From Lacrimispora amygdalina (GTDB taxonomy: Bacteria > Bacillota > Clostridia > Lachnospirales > Lachnospiraceae), in contig NZ_OAOF01000006.1 in assembly GCF_900205965.1 (NCBI RefSeq), forward strand, positions 62,001 to 126,000: DNA of 64,000 nt, written 5' to 3'. Below are positions 16,728 to 25,838 of the stretch, one piece after another. The stretch's first letter is position 1; the number at the start of each line of letters is the position of its first letter. The notes under the pieces were generated by a model. The model ran no database searches. It saw only the letters and a program-made list of their open reading frames with translations, and was not told where the DNA came from. Made by a program: the position numbers and the translations under genes.

Positions 16728-17948
16728 ATGAAACAACAGATCATAATTATAGGGGCTGGAGCTTCTGGTCTGGCAGCGGGGATTTTTGCAGCCAGAGAGG
16801 GAGCTTCTGTTACAATTATGGAACATACAGCAAGGCCGGGTAAGAAGCTTCTTTCAACCGGCAATGGAAAGTGTAATATTACCAATCTGCAGCTCCCGTC
16901 AGGGGCTTACAGAGGAAATCAGCCGGATTTTGCATATCCGGCTCTCAATGCATTTACGGTCACCCAGACAATGGAGTTTTTCGAGGAACTGGGAATCGTT
17001 CTGACAGACAGGAACGGATATGTGTATCCTAATACCGGACAGGCTGCCACTGTTTTGGAGGCGATGCTTTTTGAGCTGGAGCGGCTGGGTGTCCGGATCA
17101 TAACAGACTGCCATGTAAAAGCGGTTAAAAAAGATCTGACGGTTATTACGGAGAATGGGAAACAAAAAGGAGACAGGATCATTCTTGCAGCTGGCTCCAT
17201 GGCAGCTCCAAAAACAGGTTCAGACGGAAGCGGTTACGTCCTGGCAGAAAGGCTTGGGCATCATATTGTAAAACCTCTGCCTGCCCTGGTTCAGCTTCGG
17301 TGCAGGGAAAAATGGTATAAACAGGCAGCAGGAGTACGGACCGATGCTTTGATAACACTTAAAATAGATGGTAATGCAGTAATCTCAGACAGAGGAGAAC
17401 TTCAGATTACTGATTATGGAATTTCTGGTATTCCGGTTTTTCAAATCAGCAGGTATGCAGCCAGGGCGCTGGATGAAGGACACTCCGTTTTGGCACAGCT
17501 GGATTTTTTGCCTGAACTGCCATTTTCTGAGTTAGAAACACTTCTCTTTGAGAGGTACAAAAGGTTTGGATACAGACCTGCAGATGGTATTTTACATGGG
17601 GTAATCAATTCAAAACTGGTAAAGATTCTTTTAGAAGAAGCAGGTATTGACAGGGCAGTCCGGGTAAAAGATATGAAAGCCCGTGAGATTAAGAATTTAA
17701 CCCGCTGCATAAAAGACTTAAAAACAGTAATCGTATCTACCAATACCTTTGACCAGGCGCAGGTGTGCAGCGGCGGTGTGGATACAAGAGAGGTGGATCC
17801 CGTTACTATGGAATCCAGGCTGGTAAAGGGACTTTATTTTTCAGGGGAGATCCTTGATGTAGACGGTATCTGCGGGGGTTATAATTTACAGTGGGCATGG
17901 TCCAGCGCAGTTATAGCAGGAATCCATGCAGGAAGAGGGATATCATGA
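16728..17948 (+). CDS. BaiN/HI0933-family flavoprotein
   Basis: This 406-residue FAD-binding protein starts with a Rossmann motif IIIGAGASGLAAGIFAAR, followed by the family's ARPGKKLLSTGNGKCNITN signature, and ends with GEILDVDGICGGYNLQWAWSSA, where the flavin site closes. The family (YhiN, HI0933, BaiN) contains NAD(P)/FAD oxidoreductases, and some members act on bile acid intermediates, but most have no proven substrate. GTGAGGAGGA precedes the ATG. Its stop overlaps the start of the next flavoprotein (ATGA), so both are translated together. Confidence 0.92.
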   Translation: MKQQIIIIGAGASGLAAGIFAAREGASVTIMEHTARPGKKLLSTGNGKCNITNLQLPSGAYRGNQPDFAYPALNAFTVTQTMEFFEELGIVLTDRNGYVYPNTGQAATVLEAMLFELERLGVRIITDCHVKAVKKDLTVITENGKQKGDRIILAAGSMAAPKTGSDGSGYVLAERLGHHIVKPLPALVQLRCREKWYKQAAGVRTDALITLKIDGNAVISDRGELQITDYGISGIPVFQISRYAARALDEGHSVLAQLDFLPELPFSELETLLFERYKRFGYRPADGILHGVINSKLVKILLEEAGIDRAVRVKDMKAREIKNLTRCIKDLKTVIVSTNTFDQAQVCSGGVDTREVDPVTMESRLVKGLYFSGEILDVDGICGGYNLQWAWSSAVIAGIHAGRGIS

Positions 17949-19540
17949 TCAGAATCAATCAATTAAAGCTGGCAGTGGATCATACGCAGGAAGATCTTCT
18001 GGCAAAAGCGGCTAAAACATTACGTATTCCGGTTGCTGCAATACAATCCGTTAAAATCATCAAACAATCGGTTGACGCCCGCAAAAAAGAGGAGATTCAT
18101 TTCACCTATTCAGTTGATGTTGAGACGAACAATGAAGAATCAATCGTACATAAAGCGAAAAATACCAATGTCATATTGGCAGTAAAAAAGGAATATCAAT
18201 TTCCAGACTCAGGTACGGTACCAATGACAAACCGTCCGGTTATCGTGGGCACAGGGCCAGCAGGACTGTTTTGCGGAATCATGCTTGCCAGAAGCGGTTA
18301 CCGCCCGCTCCTTCTGGAACGGGGAGAGGATGTGGACAGCAGGCAGGTGGCAGTGGAAGCATTCTGGAACGGCAAATCCTTAAAAACAGACAGCAATGTG
18401 CAGTTTGGAGAAGGAGGAGCAGGTACCTTTTCTGATGGAAAATTAAATACCCTTGTCAAGGACCCGCTGATGCGTAACCGTAAGGTACTGGAGCTATTTG
18501 TGGAGTTCGGAGCAGACCCCTCGATTTTATATGTGAACAAGCCTCATATTGGTACCGATGTATTAAGCGGAATTGTAAAAAGGATGAGACAGGAGATCAT
18601 ACGTCTGGGAGGTGAGGTCCGCTTTAACAGCCTTGTGACGGATGTTTTGATCAGAGACTATAACATTTGTGCAATCCGGGTAAATGATGAGGAAGAGATC
18701 CCTGTGGATACCCTGATTCTGGCCATCGGGCACAGTGCAAGAGATACATTTCAGGTACTGGAACAAAAAGGGGTTCCGATGGAGGCCAAAGCGTTTGCCG
18801 TTGGACTCAGAATCCAGCACCCACAGGAAGAGATCAACCGTTCCCAGTATGGTCTGAGTGATCACCAGGTTCTTGGAGCAGCGGATTACAAGCTTACCCA
18901 TCAATGTAAAAACGGCAGGGGAGTCTATACGTTTTGTATGTGCCCGGGCGGTTATGTTGTAAATGCTTCCTCCGAAGCAAAGCGTCTGGCAGTCAACGGG
19001 ATGAGCTATCAGAAGCGGGATGGGATCAATGCAAACAGCGCGTTGATTGTTACGGTAACTCCAGAAGATTTTGGAGGGAATTCCCCTCTTGCTGGGATCG
19101 CTTATCAAAGGAAGCTGGAAGAGGCTGCATATACACAGGGAAAGGGAAGTATCCCCGTACAGCTTTACGGTGATTTTAAGAACAACTGCAGTTCAGGCTC
19201 ATTTGGAGACGTAAAGCCGGCTTTCAAAGGCAGCTATGAATTTACGAATCTAAGGGGAATAGTTCCAGATTATATATCGGACTCCATCATCGAAGGCGTT
19301 GAGGCATTTGAAAGGAAAATACGCGGCTTTCGCAGGCAGGATGCCATACTGGCAGGTGTGGAAAGCAGAACTTCCTCTCCAGTCAGGATAACCAGAGATG
19401 AATCATTGGAAAGCAGGATCAAAGGACTTTATCCCTGCGGGGAAGGTGCAGGCTATGCAGGAGGCATCACGTCAGCCGCCATGGATGGGATAAAAGTGGC
19501 GGAGGCAATTGCCAGCCGCTATAAAAGCTTTTCTTTCTAA
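17945..19540 (+). CDS. FAD-dependent dehydrogenase (COG2509 type)
   Basis: A 531-residue flavoprotein with an N-terminal domain of about 95 residues, then a dinucleotide motif PVIVGTGPAGLFCGIMLARSG and a conserved QFGEGGAGTFSDGKL segment. The C-terminus has LYPCGEGAGYAGGITSAAMD, which is typical of this uncharacterised dehydrogenase family. The ATG at 17945 overlaps the preceding stop by 4 nt and is behind GAAGAGGG; an in-frame start at 17891 would lie deep inside the previous gene. The substrate is unknown. It is a common neighbour of the HI0933-type protein in clostridia. Confidence 0.88.
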   Translation: MIRINQLKLAVDHTQEDLLAKAAKTLRIPVAAIQSVKIIKQSVDARKKEEIHFTYSVDVETNNEESIVHKAKNTNVILAVKKEYQFPDSGTVPMTNRPVIVGTGPAGLFCGIMLARSGYRPLLLERGEDVDSRQVAVEAFWNGKSLKTDSNVQFGEGGAGTFSDGKLNTLVKDPLMRNRKVLELFVEFGADPSILYVNKPHIGTDVLSGIVKRMRQEIIRLGGEVRFNSLVTDVLIRDYNICAIRVNDEEEIPVDTLILAIGHSARDTFQVLEQKGVPMEAKAFAVGLRIQHPQEEINRSQYGLSDHQVLGAADYKLTHQCKNGRGVYTFCMCPGGYVVNASSEAKRLAVNGMSYQKRDGINANSALIVTVTPEDFGGNSPLAGIAYQRKLEEAAYTQGKGSIPVQLYGDFKNNCSSGSFGDVKPAFKGSYEFTNLRGIVPDYISDSIIEGVEAFERKIRGFRRQDAILAGVESRTSSPVRITRDESLESRIKGLYPCGEGAGYAGGITSAAMDGIKVAEAIASRYKSFSF

Positions 19541-19542
19541 AA

Positions 19543-19571
19543 TTGACGTATTTTTAAAAATGTTGTAAGAT
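19543..19571 (+). promoter_or_regulatory. Sigma-A promoter of the proB-proA operon
   Basis: TTGACG at 19543-19548, a 17-nt spacer and TAAGAT at 19566-19571 lie immediately after the flavoprotein stop codon and about 30 nt before proB. Confidence 0.72.
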
Positions 19572-19599
19572 ATGAGATAAAAAGTAGTTTAGAAAGCGG

Positions 19600-20472
19600 A
19601 TGATGAAGATGAACATTGATGAACGCATGAAACTGAAGGATAAAAAACGAATTGTGATCAAAATAGGCTCCTCTTCCTTAACCCATTTGCACACCGGAGA
19701 CTTGAATCTGATGAAGATAGAAAAGCTGATCCGGGTAATCTGTGATTTAAAAGGACAGGGAAAGGAAGTAGTATTGGTTTCTTCCGGTGCGATTGCAGCT
19801 GGCCGGCAGGCACTTGGCCGTCACACAAGGCCGGTCACCATATCGGAGAAACAGGCCTTTGCTGCAGTGGGCCAGGCCAGGCTCATGATGGTGTATCAGA
19901 AGCTGTTTGCAGAATACAACCAGATAGCGGCCCAGGTGCTTCTTACGAAGAATACAATGGTAAGTGAAAACAGCCGGTTTAACGCCCAGAACACCTTTGA
20001 TGAGCTTTTAAAGCTGGGAACCATACCGGTTGTCAATGAAAACGACACCGTATCTACTTCAGAGATTCCCCTGGTTGACAATTTTGGTGACAATGACAGG
20101 CTTTCGGCAGTAGTGGCGGCCTTAATCGGAGCAGACCTTCTCATCCTGTTATCAGATATTGACGGTTTGTATTCAGACGACCCGAAGCAGAACTCAGATG
20201 CCAGGTTTATCAGTCTGGTGAGAGAAATCACACCGGAACTGATGGAGATGGGGAAATCCACATCCGGCAGTGATGTGGGAACCGGAGGTATGTCAGCTAA
20301 ACTGGCGGCTGCGCGGATCGCAACGGACAGTGGATCTGATATGGTGATCGCCAATGGTGACCATGTAGAAATTATCAGCCAGATTTTAGAGGGACAGGAA
20401 AAGGGAACAATGTTTCTGGCTCACCCCAATCACGATTTCGATTTAATGACCTATATTAATTACGAGTATTAA
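19600..20472 (+). CDS. proB: Glutamate 5-kinase
   Basis: ProB phosphorylates glutamate to gamma-glutamyl phosphate, the first step of proline synthesis. The 290-residue protein has the amino acid kinase fold: RIVIKIGSSSLT near the N-terminus, VLVSSGAIAAGRQAL, NENDTVS and a C-terminal SDVGTGGMSAKL. It lacks the C-terminal PUA domain found in the 367-residue E. coli enzyme, which is common in clostridia. The start is uncertain among ATG 19600, 19603 and 19609 because the ribosome site is weak. ProA is encoded two genes downstream. Confidence 0.95.
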   Translation: MMKMNIDERMKLKDKKRIVIKIGSSSLTHLHTGDLNLMKIEKLIRVICDLKGQGKEVVLVSSGAIAAGRQALGRHTRPVTISEKQAFAAVGQARLMMVYQKLFAEYNQIAAQVLLTKNTMVSENSRFNAQNTFDELLKLGTIPVVNENDTVSTSEIPLVDNFGDNDRLSAVVAALIGADLLILLSDIDGLYSDDPKQNSDARFISLVREITPELMEMGKSTSGSDVGTGGMSAKLAAARIATDSGSDMVIANGDHVEIISQILEGQEKGTMFLAHPNHDFDLMTYINYEY

Positions 20473-20482
20473 GGAGACAGAT

Positions 20483-20704
20483 ATGAATCAGGATAAGATC
20501 GACCGGATTAACACACTTTATCATAAGTCAAAAGCCACAGGACTTTCAGAGGAAGAGAAGGCGGAACAGGCGGCTTTAAGAAAAGAGTATATTGAAGCCA
20601 TACGAAACAGCTTAAGAGGAAACCTAAACAATATATCCATTCAGGAAGACGACGGATCGGTTACGGATCTGGGGAAAAAGTATGGAAACGTCAAAGAAGA
20701 ATGA
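20483..20704 (+). CDS. DUF896 (YnzC/UPF0291) family protein
   Basis: A 73-residue helical protein with the conserved RINTLYHKSKATGLSEEEK segment followed by EQAALRKEYI and NSLRGNLNNISI, diagnostic of DUF896. The Bacillus homologue YnzC is a small two-helix protein, and a relative (YneA operon) is linked to the SOS response; function is not settled. AAGGAGAC precedes the ATG. Its end overlaps the next gene by 23 nt, an unusual extent that suggests coupled translation. Confidence 0.93.
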   Translation: MNQDKIDRINTLYHKSKATGLSEEEKAEQAALRKEYIEAIRNSLRGNLNNISIQEDDGSVTDLGKKYGNVKEE

Positions 20705-21224
20705 GATCCGTAACTGGGTAAAGGAACAAAGGTGCAGGCTTTCCGTTTCATCAGAGGCACAATGGGATGAGGCAATCTGTGAAAAGCTCCTGGAGCTTGA
20801 GGAGATAAAAAAGGCTTATTGTATTTACTGTTATGCCTCCATGTGTCATGAAGCCGGAACCTGGAAATTTATGGAATTTATGTTTAACCTGGGCAAATGC
20901 ATTGCTGTTCCCAAAGTATCAGGAAAAGACATGGATTTTTATGTGATTAAAGGGAGATGCGATCTGGAAGAAGGTACCATGGGAATTATGGAACCAAAGG
21001 TCTCCTGCATAAAAATCCATGATACGGATGCTCCTGTCATCGTGCCAGGCATTGCTTTTGATAAAAAAAGGAACCGGCTTGGGTATGGCGGCGGATATTA
21101 TGACAGGTTTTTTGAACAGGAACCCTGTCACAGAAGGATCGCCATTGCCTATGATTTCCAGATATTTGACCGGATCCCTTCGGACCCTCATGACAGGGCA
21201 GTAGATATGATTATTGTTCCTTAA
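20682..21224 (+). CDS. 5-formyltetrahydrofolate cyclo-ligase
   Basis: This enzyme converts 5-formyl-THF with ATP to 5,10-methenyl-THF, returning a storage folate to one-carbon metabolism. The 180-residue protein has the family's basic N-terminus ([13 protein letters not shown]), [20 protein letters not shown] and DRF motif for ATP and folate binding. It is encoded inside the proline operon between DUF896 and proA, with no obvious metabolic link other than co-transcription. Confidence 0.94.
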   Translation: METSKKNEIRNWVKEQRCRLSVSSEAQWDEAICEKLLELEEIKKAYCIYCYASMCHEAGTWKFMEFMFNLGKCIAVPKVSGKDMDFYVIKGRCDLEEGTMGIMEPKVSCIKIHDTDAPVIVPGIAFDKKRNRLGYGGGYYDRFFEQEPCHRRIAIAYDFQIFDRIPSDPHDRAVDMIIVP

Positions 21225-21240
21225 AGAAAGGATGGCTCTA

Positions 21241-22485
21241 ATGACGATAATTGAGATTGGCAAAAAGGCGAAAGAAATAACCGGATTATTAGGAACCCTT
21301 GGTTCTGCAAAAAAAAATGAAGGCCTGAAAGCGGCAGCGGCAGCTCTGCTGGACGGAGAAGAGGAAATTCTCTCTGCCAATCAGGACGATGTAATCAAAG
21401 CGACTGCAGCAGGAATGAGCCAGGGACTGATTGACAGGCTGGAGCTGACTCCCAAACGGATTGAGGACATGGCACAGGGGCTATTGGCGGTAGCGGCTTT
21501 AGAGGATCCGGTAGGGGAAGTGCTTTCGATGAAGGTTCGGCCAAACGGTCTTACCATTGGGCAGAAAAGGGTTCCTCTTGGCGTCGTAGGGATTATATAC
21601 GAGGCCAGACCCAATGTGACGGCTGATGCTTTCGGCTTATGCTTCAAATCCGGTAATGCAGTGATTCTAAAAGGTGGAAGCGATGCGCTGGAGTCCAATA
21701 AGGCGATTGTCAAATGGTTAAGAACGGGGCTTTCCCGCGCAGGCCTGCCGGAAGACGCACTTTTACTTATTACAGATACAGACAGAGAAAAAACAAAGGA
21801 ATTTATGCGTCTTCGTGAATATGTGGATGTATTGATCCCAAGAGGCGGAGCTGGACTTATAAAAAGTGTGGTTGATAACAGTACCATACCGGTCATTGAG
21901 ACTGGTACGGGTAACTGCCATATCTTTGTAGATGAATCGGCAGACTTTGATATGGCACTGGATATCATCTTTAATGCCAAAACCCAGAGAATCGGGGTAT
22001 GTAATGCCTGTGAATCTATTGTGGTCCACCGGGCTGTTGCAGCCGGTTTCCTTCCGCTTTTACATCAGCGTCTTATCACAAAATCCGTTGAGGTTCGTGC
22101 CGATGAAGAAGCATGCAGGCTTGTACCGGATTTTGTACCGGCAACGGAGCAAGACTGGGGTACGGAGTACTTAGACTATATTGTTTCATTAAAGCTGGTT
22201 GATTCGGTTGAGGAAGCCATTGACCATATTAACCGGTATAATACCGGGCATTCCGAAGCCATCATCACATCGAATTATGAACATGCGCAAAAATTTCTCA
22301 ATGAAATCGATGCCGCCGCTGTTTATGTGAATGCATCTACCCGGTTTACGGATGGTTTTGAGTTCGGTTTTGGAGCTGAGATCGGAATCAGCACGCAGAA
22401 ACTTCACGCCAGAGGACCTATGGGCTTAAAGGAACTGACTACGACAAAATATATCATCTATGGAAACGGGCAGATTCGTCCGTAA
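21241..22485 (+). CDS. proA: Gamma-glutamyl phosphate reductase
   Basis: ProA reduces gamma-glutamyl phosphate with NADPH to glutamate semialdehyde, the second step of proline synthesis. The 414-residue protein matches the usual 417 residues. It shows [18 protein letters not shown], the catalytic-Cys region [14 protein letters not shown], and the C-terminal [20 protein letters not shown]. The start ATG 21241 is placed 8 nt after AAAGGA; ATG 21232 and an upstream TTG are less likely. It is the last gene of the operon. Confidence 0.96.
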   Translation: MTIIEIGKKAKEITGLLGTLGSAKKNEGLKAAAAALLDGEEEILSANQDDVIKATAAGMSQGLIDRLELTPKRIEDMAQGLLAVAALEDPVGEVLSMKVRPNGLTIGQKRVPLGVVGIIYEARPNVTADAFGLCFKSGNAVILKGGSDALESNKAIVKWLRTGLSRAGLPEDALLLITDTDREKTKEFMRLREYVDVLIPRGGAGLIKSVVDNSTIPVIETGTGNCHIFVDESADFDMALDIIFNAKTQRIGVCNACESIVVHRAVAAGFLPLLHQRLITKSVEVRADEEACRLVPDFVPATEQDWGTEYLDYIVSLKLVDSVEEAIDHINRYNTGHSEAIITSNYEHAQKFLNEIDAAAVYVNASTRFTDGFEFGFGAEIGISTQKLHARGPMGLKELTTTKYIIYGNGQIRP

Positions 22486-22500
22486 TTATAGTGTCATTGT

Positions 22501-22529
22501 TTGACAATTGTCTCAATGTGTGATAAAAT
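22501..22529 (+). promoter_or_regulatory. Sigma-A promoter of the ABC-F leader
   Basis: A perfect TTGACA at 22501-22506, a 17-nt spacer and TAAAAT at 22524-22529. Transcription should begin near 22536, giving a leader of about 240 nt before the ABC-F start codon. Confidence 0.85.
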
Positions 22530-22559
22530 ACCGCCATATGAAATGAAAGGGGTGAAAGG

Positions 22560-22571
22560 ATGAAGAAATAA
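22560..22571 (+). CDS. Three-codon leader ORF (Met-Lys-Lys-stop)
   Basis: ATG AAG AAA TAA lies 24 nt after the expected transcription start, with GAAAGGGGTGAAAGG just upstream as ribosome site. Its stop codon ends exactly where the first arm of the attenuator helix begins (22571). Such minimal upstream ORFs are known sensors in antibiotic-responsive ABC-F and methyltransferase leaders. The ORF is too short to be judged by coding signals; position and ribosome site are the evidence. Confidence 0.58.
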   Translation: MKK

Positions 22572-22736
22572 TTCTTGTAAAGTAACTGCATAATGAAATC
22601 AGGATATTTTTATCTTTTTTTATTGTGCCTGTTTTTGCAAGAATATTACTTCATTCTCAAGCCTTTTTTTGTGCCCGGAAATAGACTCCATTTGCAAGAG
22701 AGCGGCTGTGAGAATTATGATTCTTGCAGCCGTTTT
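22571..22736 (+). promoter_or_regulatory. Transcription attenuator in the ABC-F leader
   Basis: Four segments can pair in alternative ways. Arm A (22571-22582) pairs with arm B (22633-22644) over 12 bp. Arm B (22635-22644) can instead pair with arm D (22720-22729) over about 10 bp. Arm C (22703-22715) pairs with arm D (22720-22732) over 13 bp including two wobbles, with a 4-nt loop and a T tract at 22733-22736, forming an intrinsic terminator. A ribosome stalled on the three-codon ORF would cover arm A, release B to capture D and prevent termination. The geometry is seen in the sequence; the drug-sensing role is inferred. Confidence 0.68.
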
Positions 22737-22778
22737 ATATGCAGTAATTTATTTTCTGCAGGATATGGAGGGATATTT

Positions 22779-24293
22779 ATGTCATTGATTCAGGTTACAG
22801 ATCTTTCATTCACTTACGAAGGCAGCAGTGATCCGGTATTTGAACACGTTACATTTCAGCTGGATACAGACTGGAAGCTTGGTTTTACAGGAAGAAACGG
22901 GCGGGGAAAGACTACATTTTTAAATCTTCTCAGGAATCGGCTGGAATATACGGGAAGTATCGTATCCAGTGTAACCTTTGATTACTTTCCTTATGAGGTC
23001 GAAGATCAGGAAGCACAGACGCTTGATATTGTGAATTCTATTCTTATCGACTGTCCGTATTGGGAATTAAAAAGAGAACTGACTAAGCTGCAGGTTTTTG
23101 AGGATGTGCTTTACCGCCCTTACAATACTCTGTCTAACGGGGAGCGGACAAAGGTTTTACTGGCGGCTTTATTTTTGCATGAGGGCAGTTTTCTTCTCAT
23201 TGATGAGCCAACCAATCATCTGGACAGAGAAGGAAGGAAATTGGTCAGTCAGTATTTAAACAGCAAAAAAGGCTTTATACTGGTATCTCATGACCGTAAA
23301 TTTTTAGATGATTCGGTAGATCATATATTGTCAATTAACCGCGCTGATATTGAAGTTCAAAAAGGGAATTTTTCTGCCTGGTATGAAAACCGGCAGAGAA
23401 AGGATCAGTATGAGCTATCGGAAAATGAACGTTTGAAAAAGGATATCCGCCATCTGGAAGCATCAGCCAGACAATCGGGAGAATGGGCGGATAAAGTGGA
23501 AGCAACAAAGATTGGCAAAAAATCCATGATATATGAAACGTCCATTGATACCCGGGCCTATGTGGGTGAGAAGTCGAGACGTATGCAGATGCGCAGAAAA
23601 AATTTAGAGCGCAGACAGAATCAGGCAATTGAAGACAAAAGAGGACTGTTAAAAAATATAGAGGAAGCAGAAGATTTAAAGCTTTATCCATTAAAGCATC
23701 ATTCCGGCAGACTTCTTGCATTAAAGGATGTTGTACCGTATTATGGGAGCCCGGTGTGCGATCCGGTCAGTTTAATTCTGGAGCAGGGGCAGCGGGTATC
23801 CCTGCAGGGAAGGAACGGCAGCGGTAAAACAACGATTCTTAAACTGATATTAGGTGATAAAGACCTGGAACGATCCATTGCTTACCAGGGGACGATTGAG
23901 GCGGCAAGCGGGCTGAAGATTTCCTACGTTTCCCAGGACACTTCTTTTTTAAAGGGGAGCCTGACAGAATACGGCAGGCAGTACGGCGTGGAAGATTCCT
24001 TGTTTAAAGCGCTGTTAAGAAAACTGGATTTTTCCAGGGAGCAGTTTCAAAAACCTTTGGAAACATTCAGCGAGGGACAAAAGAAAAAAGTTCTCATTGC
24101 ACGTAGTTTGTGTGAGCAGGCTCACCTTTATATATGGGATGAACCATTAAATTTTATTGATATTTACTCCAGAATCCAGATTGAAAACCTGATTCGGAAG
24201 TTCCAGCCCTCTATGCTGTTTGTGGAGCATGATGAGTTTTTCACACAGAATGTGGGAGCCAGGATCGTTACAGTCCGCGCACTGCAAAGTTGA
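22779..24293 (+). CDS. ABC-F ribosome-protection-type ATPase (Lsa/CplR-like)
   Basis: This 504-residue protein has two ABC domains and no membrane segments, so it is an ABC-F translation factor. Domain 1 has GRNGRGKTT, LSNGERTK and LLIDEPTNHLD. Domain 2 has GRNGSGKTT, FSEGQKKK and YIWDEPLNFID. A basic, helical interdomain linker lies around residues 205-300. The WDEPLNFID motif resembles the Lsa/CplR group, which dislodges lincosamides, pleuromutilins and streptogramin A from the ribosome; the exact drug range cannot be read. ATG 22779 follows GGAGGGA; the frame is open upstream to 22593, but that part overlaps the terminator leader. The leader implies inducible expression. Confidence 0.88.
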   Translation: MSLIQVTDLSFTYEGSSDPVFEHVTFQLDTDWKLGFTGRNGRGKTTFLNLLRNRLEYTGSIVSSVTFDYFPYEVEDQEAQTLDIVNSILIDCPYWELKRELTKLQVFEDVLYRPYNTLSNGERTKVLLAALFLHEGSFLLIDEPTNHLDREGRKLVSQYLNSKKGFILVSHDRKFLDDSVDHILSINRADIEVQKGNFSAWYENRQRKDQYELSENERLKKDIRHLEASARQSGEWADKVEATKIGKKSMIYETSIDTRAYVGEKSRRMQMRRKNLERRQNQAIEDKRGLLKNIEEAEDLKLYPLKHHSGRLLALKDVVPYYGSPVCDPVSLILEQGQRVSLQGRNGSGKTTILKLILGDKDLERSIAYQGTIEAASGLKISYVSQDTSFLKGSLTEYGRQYGVEDSLFKALLRKLDFSREQFQKPLETFSEGQKKKVLIARSLCEQAHLYIWDEPLNFIDIYSRIQIENLIRKFQPSMLFVEHDEFFTQNVGARIVTVRALQS

Positions 24294-24318
24294 CATTTTA
24301 TGGTGTTTCATGTAAAAT
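24290..24318 (+). promoter_or_regulatory. Sigma-A promoter of miaB-mutS-mutL-miaA
   Basis: TTGACA at 24290-24295, a 17-nt spacer and TAAAAT at 24313-24318. The -35 box overlaps the stop codon of the ABC-F gene. Confidence 0.78.
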
Positions 24319-24368
24319 GCTTTTGATAAAGGGAATAAAAAACAGATTGAATGAAAGGGATTTTTCAG

Positions 24369-25811
24369 ATGCAGATTGATATAGATCAGATTGATTTAAC
24401 AGGGGATGTGCCGGTAAGTGAACCTGAGAGACAATATTATTTTATGGCAAAAGTAAGCAGGTACGTAAAACACCGGAGTGAGGCTCTCGGACGCCCCATG
24501 ACCTTTTGCACTCAGACATTCGGCTGTCAGATGAATTCCAGAGATTCTGAAAAGCTACAGGGAATTTTAGAAGCTGTGGGATTTGTACAGACAGATACGG
24601 AAGAAGCAGATTTTGTACTTTATAATACCTGCACAGTGAGAGAGAATGCCAATCAGAAGGTTTATGGAAGACTTGGAGTTTTAAACAGTCTGAAAAAGAA
24701 AAATCCTGATATGATCATCGCTCTTTGCGGCTGTATGATGCAGGAAGAAGATGTAGTGGAAAAGATAAAAAAGAGCTACCGGTTTGTAGATGTGATTTTT
24801 GGAACTCATAATATCTATAAGCTGGCAGAGCTTTTATTTCAGCGTCTGGAAGCCAAAAAGATGGTGGTTGATATCTGGAAGGGAACAGACCAGGTGGTGG
24901 AAGACCTTCCGGCTGACCGGAAATATTCGTTTAAGTCCGGAGTGAATATCATGTTCGGCTGTGACAATTTCTGCAGCTATTGCATTGTCCCTTATGTAAG
25001 AGGAAGGGAACGCAGCCGAAGCCCTAAGGATATTATCTCTGAGATTAAAGGACTTGCTGATGACGGTGTGGTTGAGGTGATGCTTTTGGGACAGAATGTA
25101 AATTCCTATGGAAAAACCCTGGAAGAACCTGTCAGCTTTGCAGATCTTCTTACCCAGGCAGATGAGGTAGAGGGATTGGAGCGCATTCGTTTTATGACAT
25201 CCCATCCCAAGGATTTATCCGATGAACTGATTGAGGCCATGAAAAACTCCAAAAAAGTATGCCGCCATCTTCATCTGCCCCTTCAGTCAGGAAGCAGCCG
25301 GATCTTAAAGATGATGAACCGTAAATATACAAAAGAGAAATATTTAGAGCTGGTTGAAAAAATCCGTACTGCCATGCCGGATATATCGCTGACCACAGAT
25401 ATAATTGTAGGTTTTCCGGGAGAGACAGAGGAAGACTTTGAGGAAACTCTTGACGTTGTAAGAAAGGTACGCTTTGACAGTGCATTTACTTTTATTTATT
25501 CCAAGCGTACCGGAACGCCGGCTGCGAAAATGGAGGATCAGGTACCGGATGAAGTTGTAAAGAATCGTTTCGACCGGCTTCTGTCTTTAGTCCAGCAGAT
25601 TTCAGCTGAGGTCTGCGGCAGAGAAGTGTATACCGTTCAAAAGGTTCTGGCAGAGGAAGTGAATGATCATGGAGAGGGGTATTTAACAGGGCGGTTAAGC
25701 AACAATACGACCGTGCATTTTAAAGGCGATCCATCTCTGATCGGAAAAATCGTGGATGTGTACCTGGATGAATCCAAAGGCTTTTATTATATGGGAACCT
25801 TAAGAGCATAA
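24369..25811 (+). CDS. miaB: tRNA-2-methylthio-N6-dimethylallyladenosine synthase MiaB
   Basis: MiaB is a radical-SAM methylthiotransferase that adds a methylthio group to i6A37 of tRNAs reading U-starting codons; the i6A is made by MiaA, encoded in the same cluster. The 480-residue protein has the N-terminal UPF0004 domain (TQTFGCQMNSRDSE with its cluster cysteines), the radical SAM motif CDNFCSYC and a C-terminal TRAM domain. ATG 24369 is 8 nt from AAAGGGA; an in-frame ATG at 24351 is less well placed. Confidence 0.96.
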   Translation: MQIDIDQIDLTGDVPVSEPERQYYFMAKVSRYVKHRSEALGRPMTFCTQTFGCQMNSRDSEKLQGILEAVGFVQTDTEEADFVLYNTCTVRENANQKVYGRLGVLNSLKKKNPDMIIALCGCMMQEEDVVEKIKKSYRFVDVIFGTHNIYKLAELLFQRLEAKKMVVDIWKGTDQVVEDLPADRKYSFKSGVNIMFGCDNFCSYCIVPYVRGRERSRSPKDIISEIKGLADDGVVEVMLLGQNVNSYGKTLEEPVSFADLLTQADEVEGLERIRFMTSHPKDLSDELIEAMKNSKKVCRHLHLPLQSGSSRILKMMNRKYTKEKYLELVEKIRTAMPDISLTTDIIVGFPGETEEDFEETLDVVRKVRFDSAFTFIYSKRTGTPAAKMEDQVPDEVVKNRFDRLLSLVQQISAEVCGREVYTVQKVLAEEVNDHGEGYLTGRLSNNTTVHFKGDPSLIGKIVDVYLDESKGFYYMGTLRA

Positions 25812-25838
25812 ACAAAAGAAAAGAGGAAACAAAAGAGA

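Noticed and set aside
18563..19108. 181-codon antisense frame within the FAD-dependent dehydrogenase gene
   Set aside because: No ribosome site or motif; the + strand gene has clear family motifs over the same bases.
21381..21980. 199-codon open frame on the minus strand within proA
   Set aside because: It is fully antisense to a well-conserved gene and encodes no recognisable protein; it is explained by proA codon structure.
22593..22778. In-frame N-terminal extension of the ABC-F protein (about 62 residues)
   Set aside because: It has no spaced ribosome site, runs through the attenuator hairpins, and begins with residues unlike any ABC-F N-terminus; ATG 22779 follows GGAGGGA.
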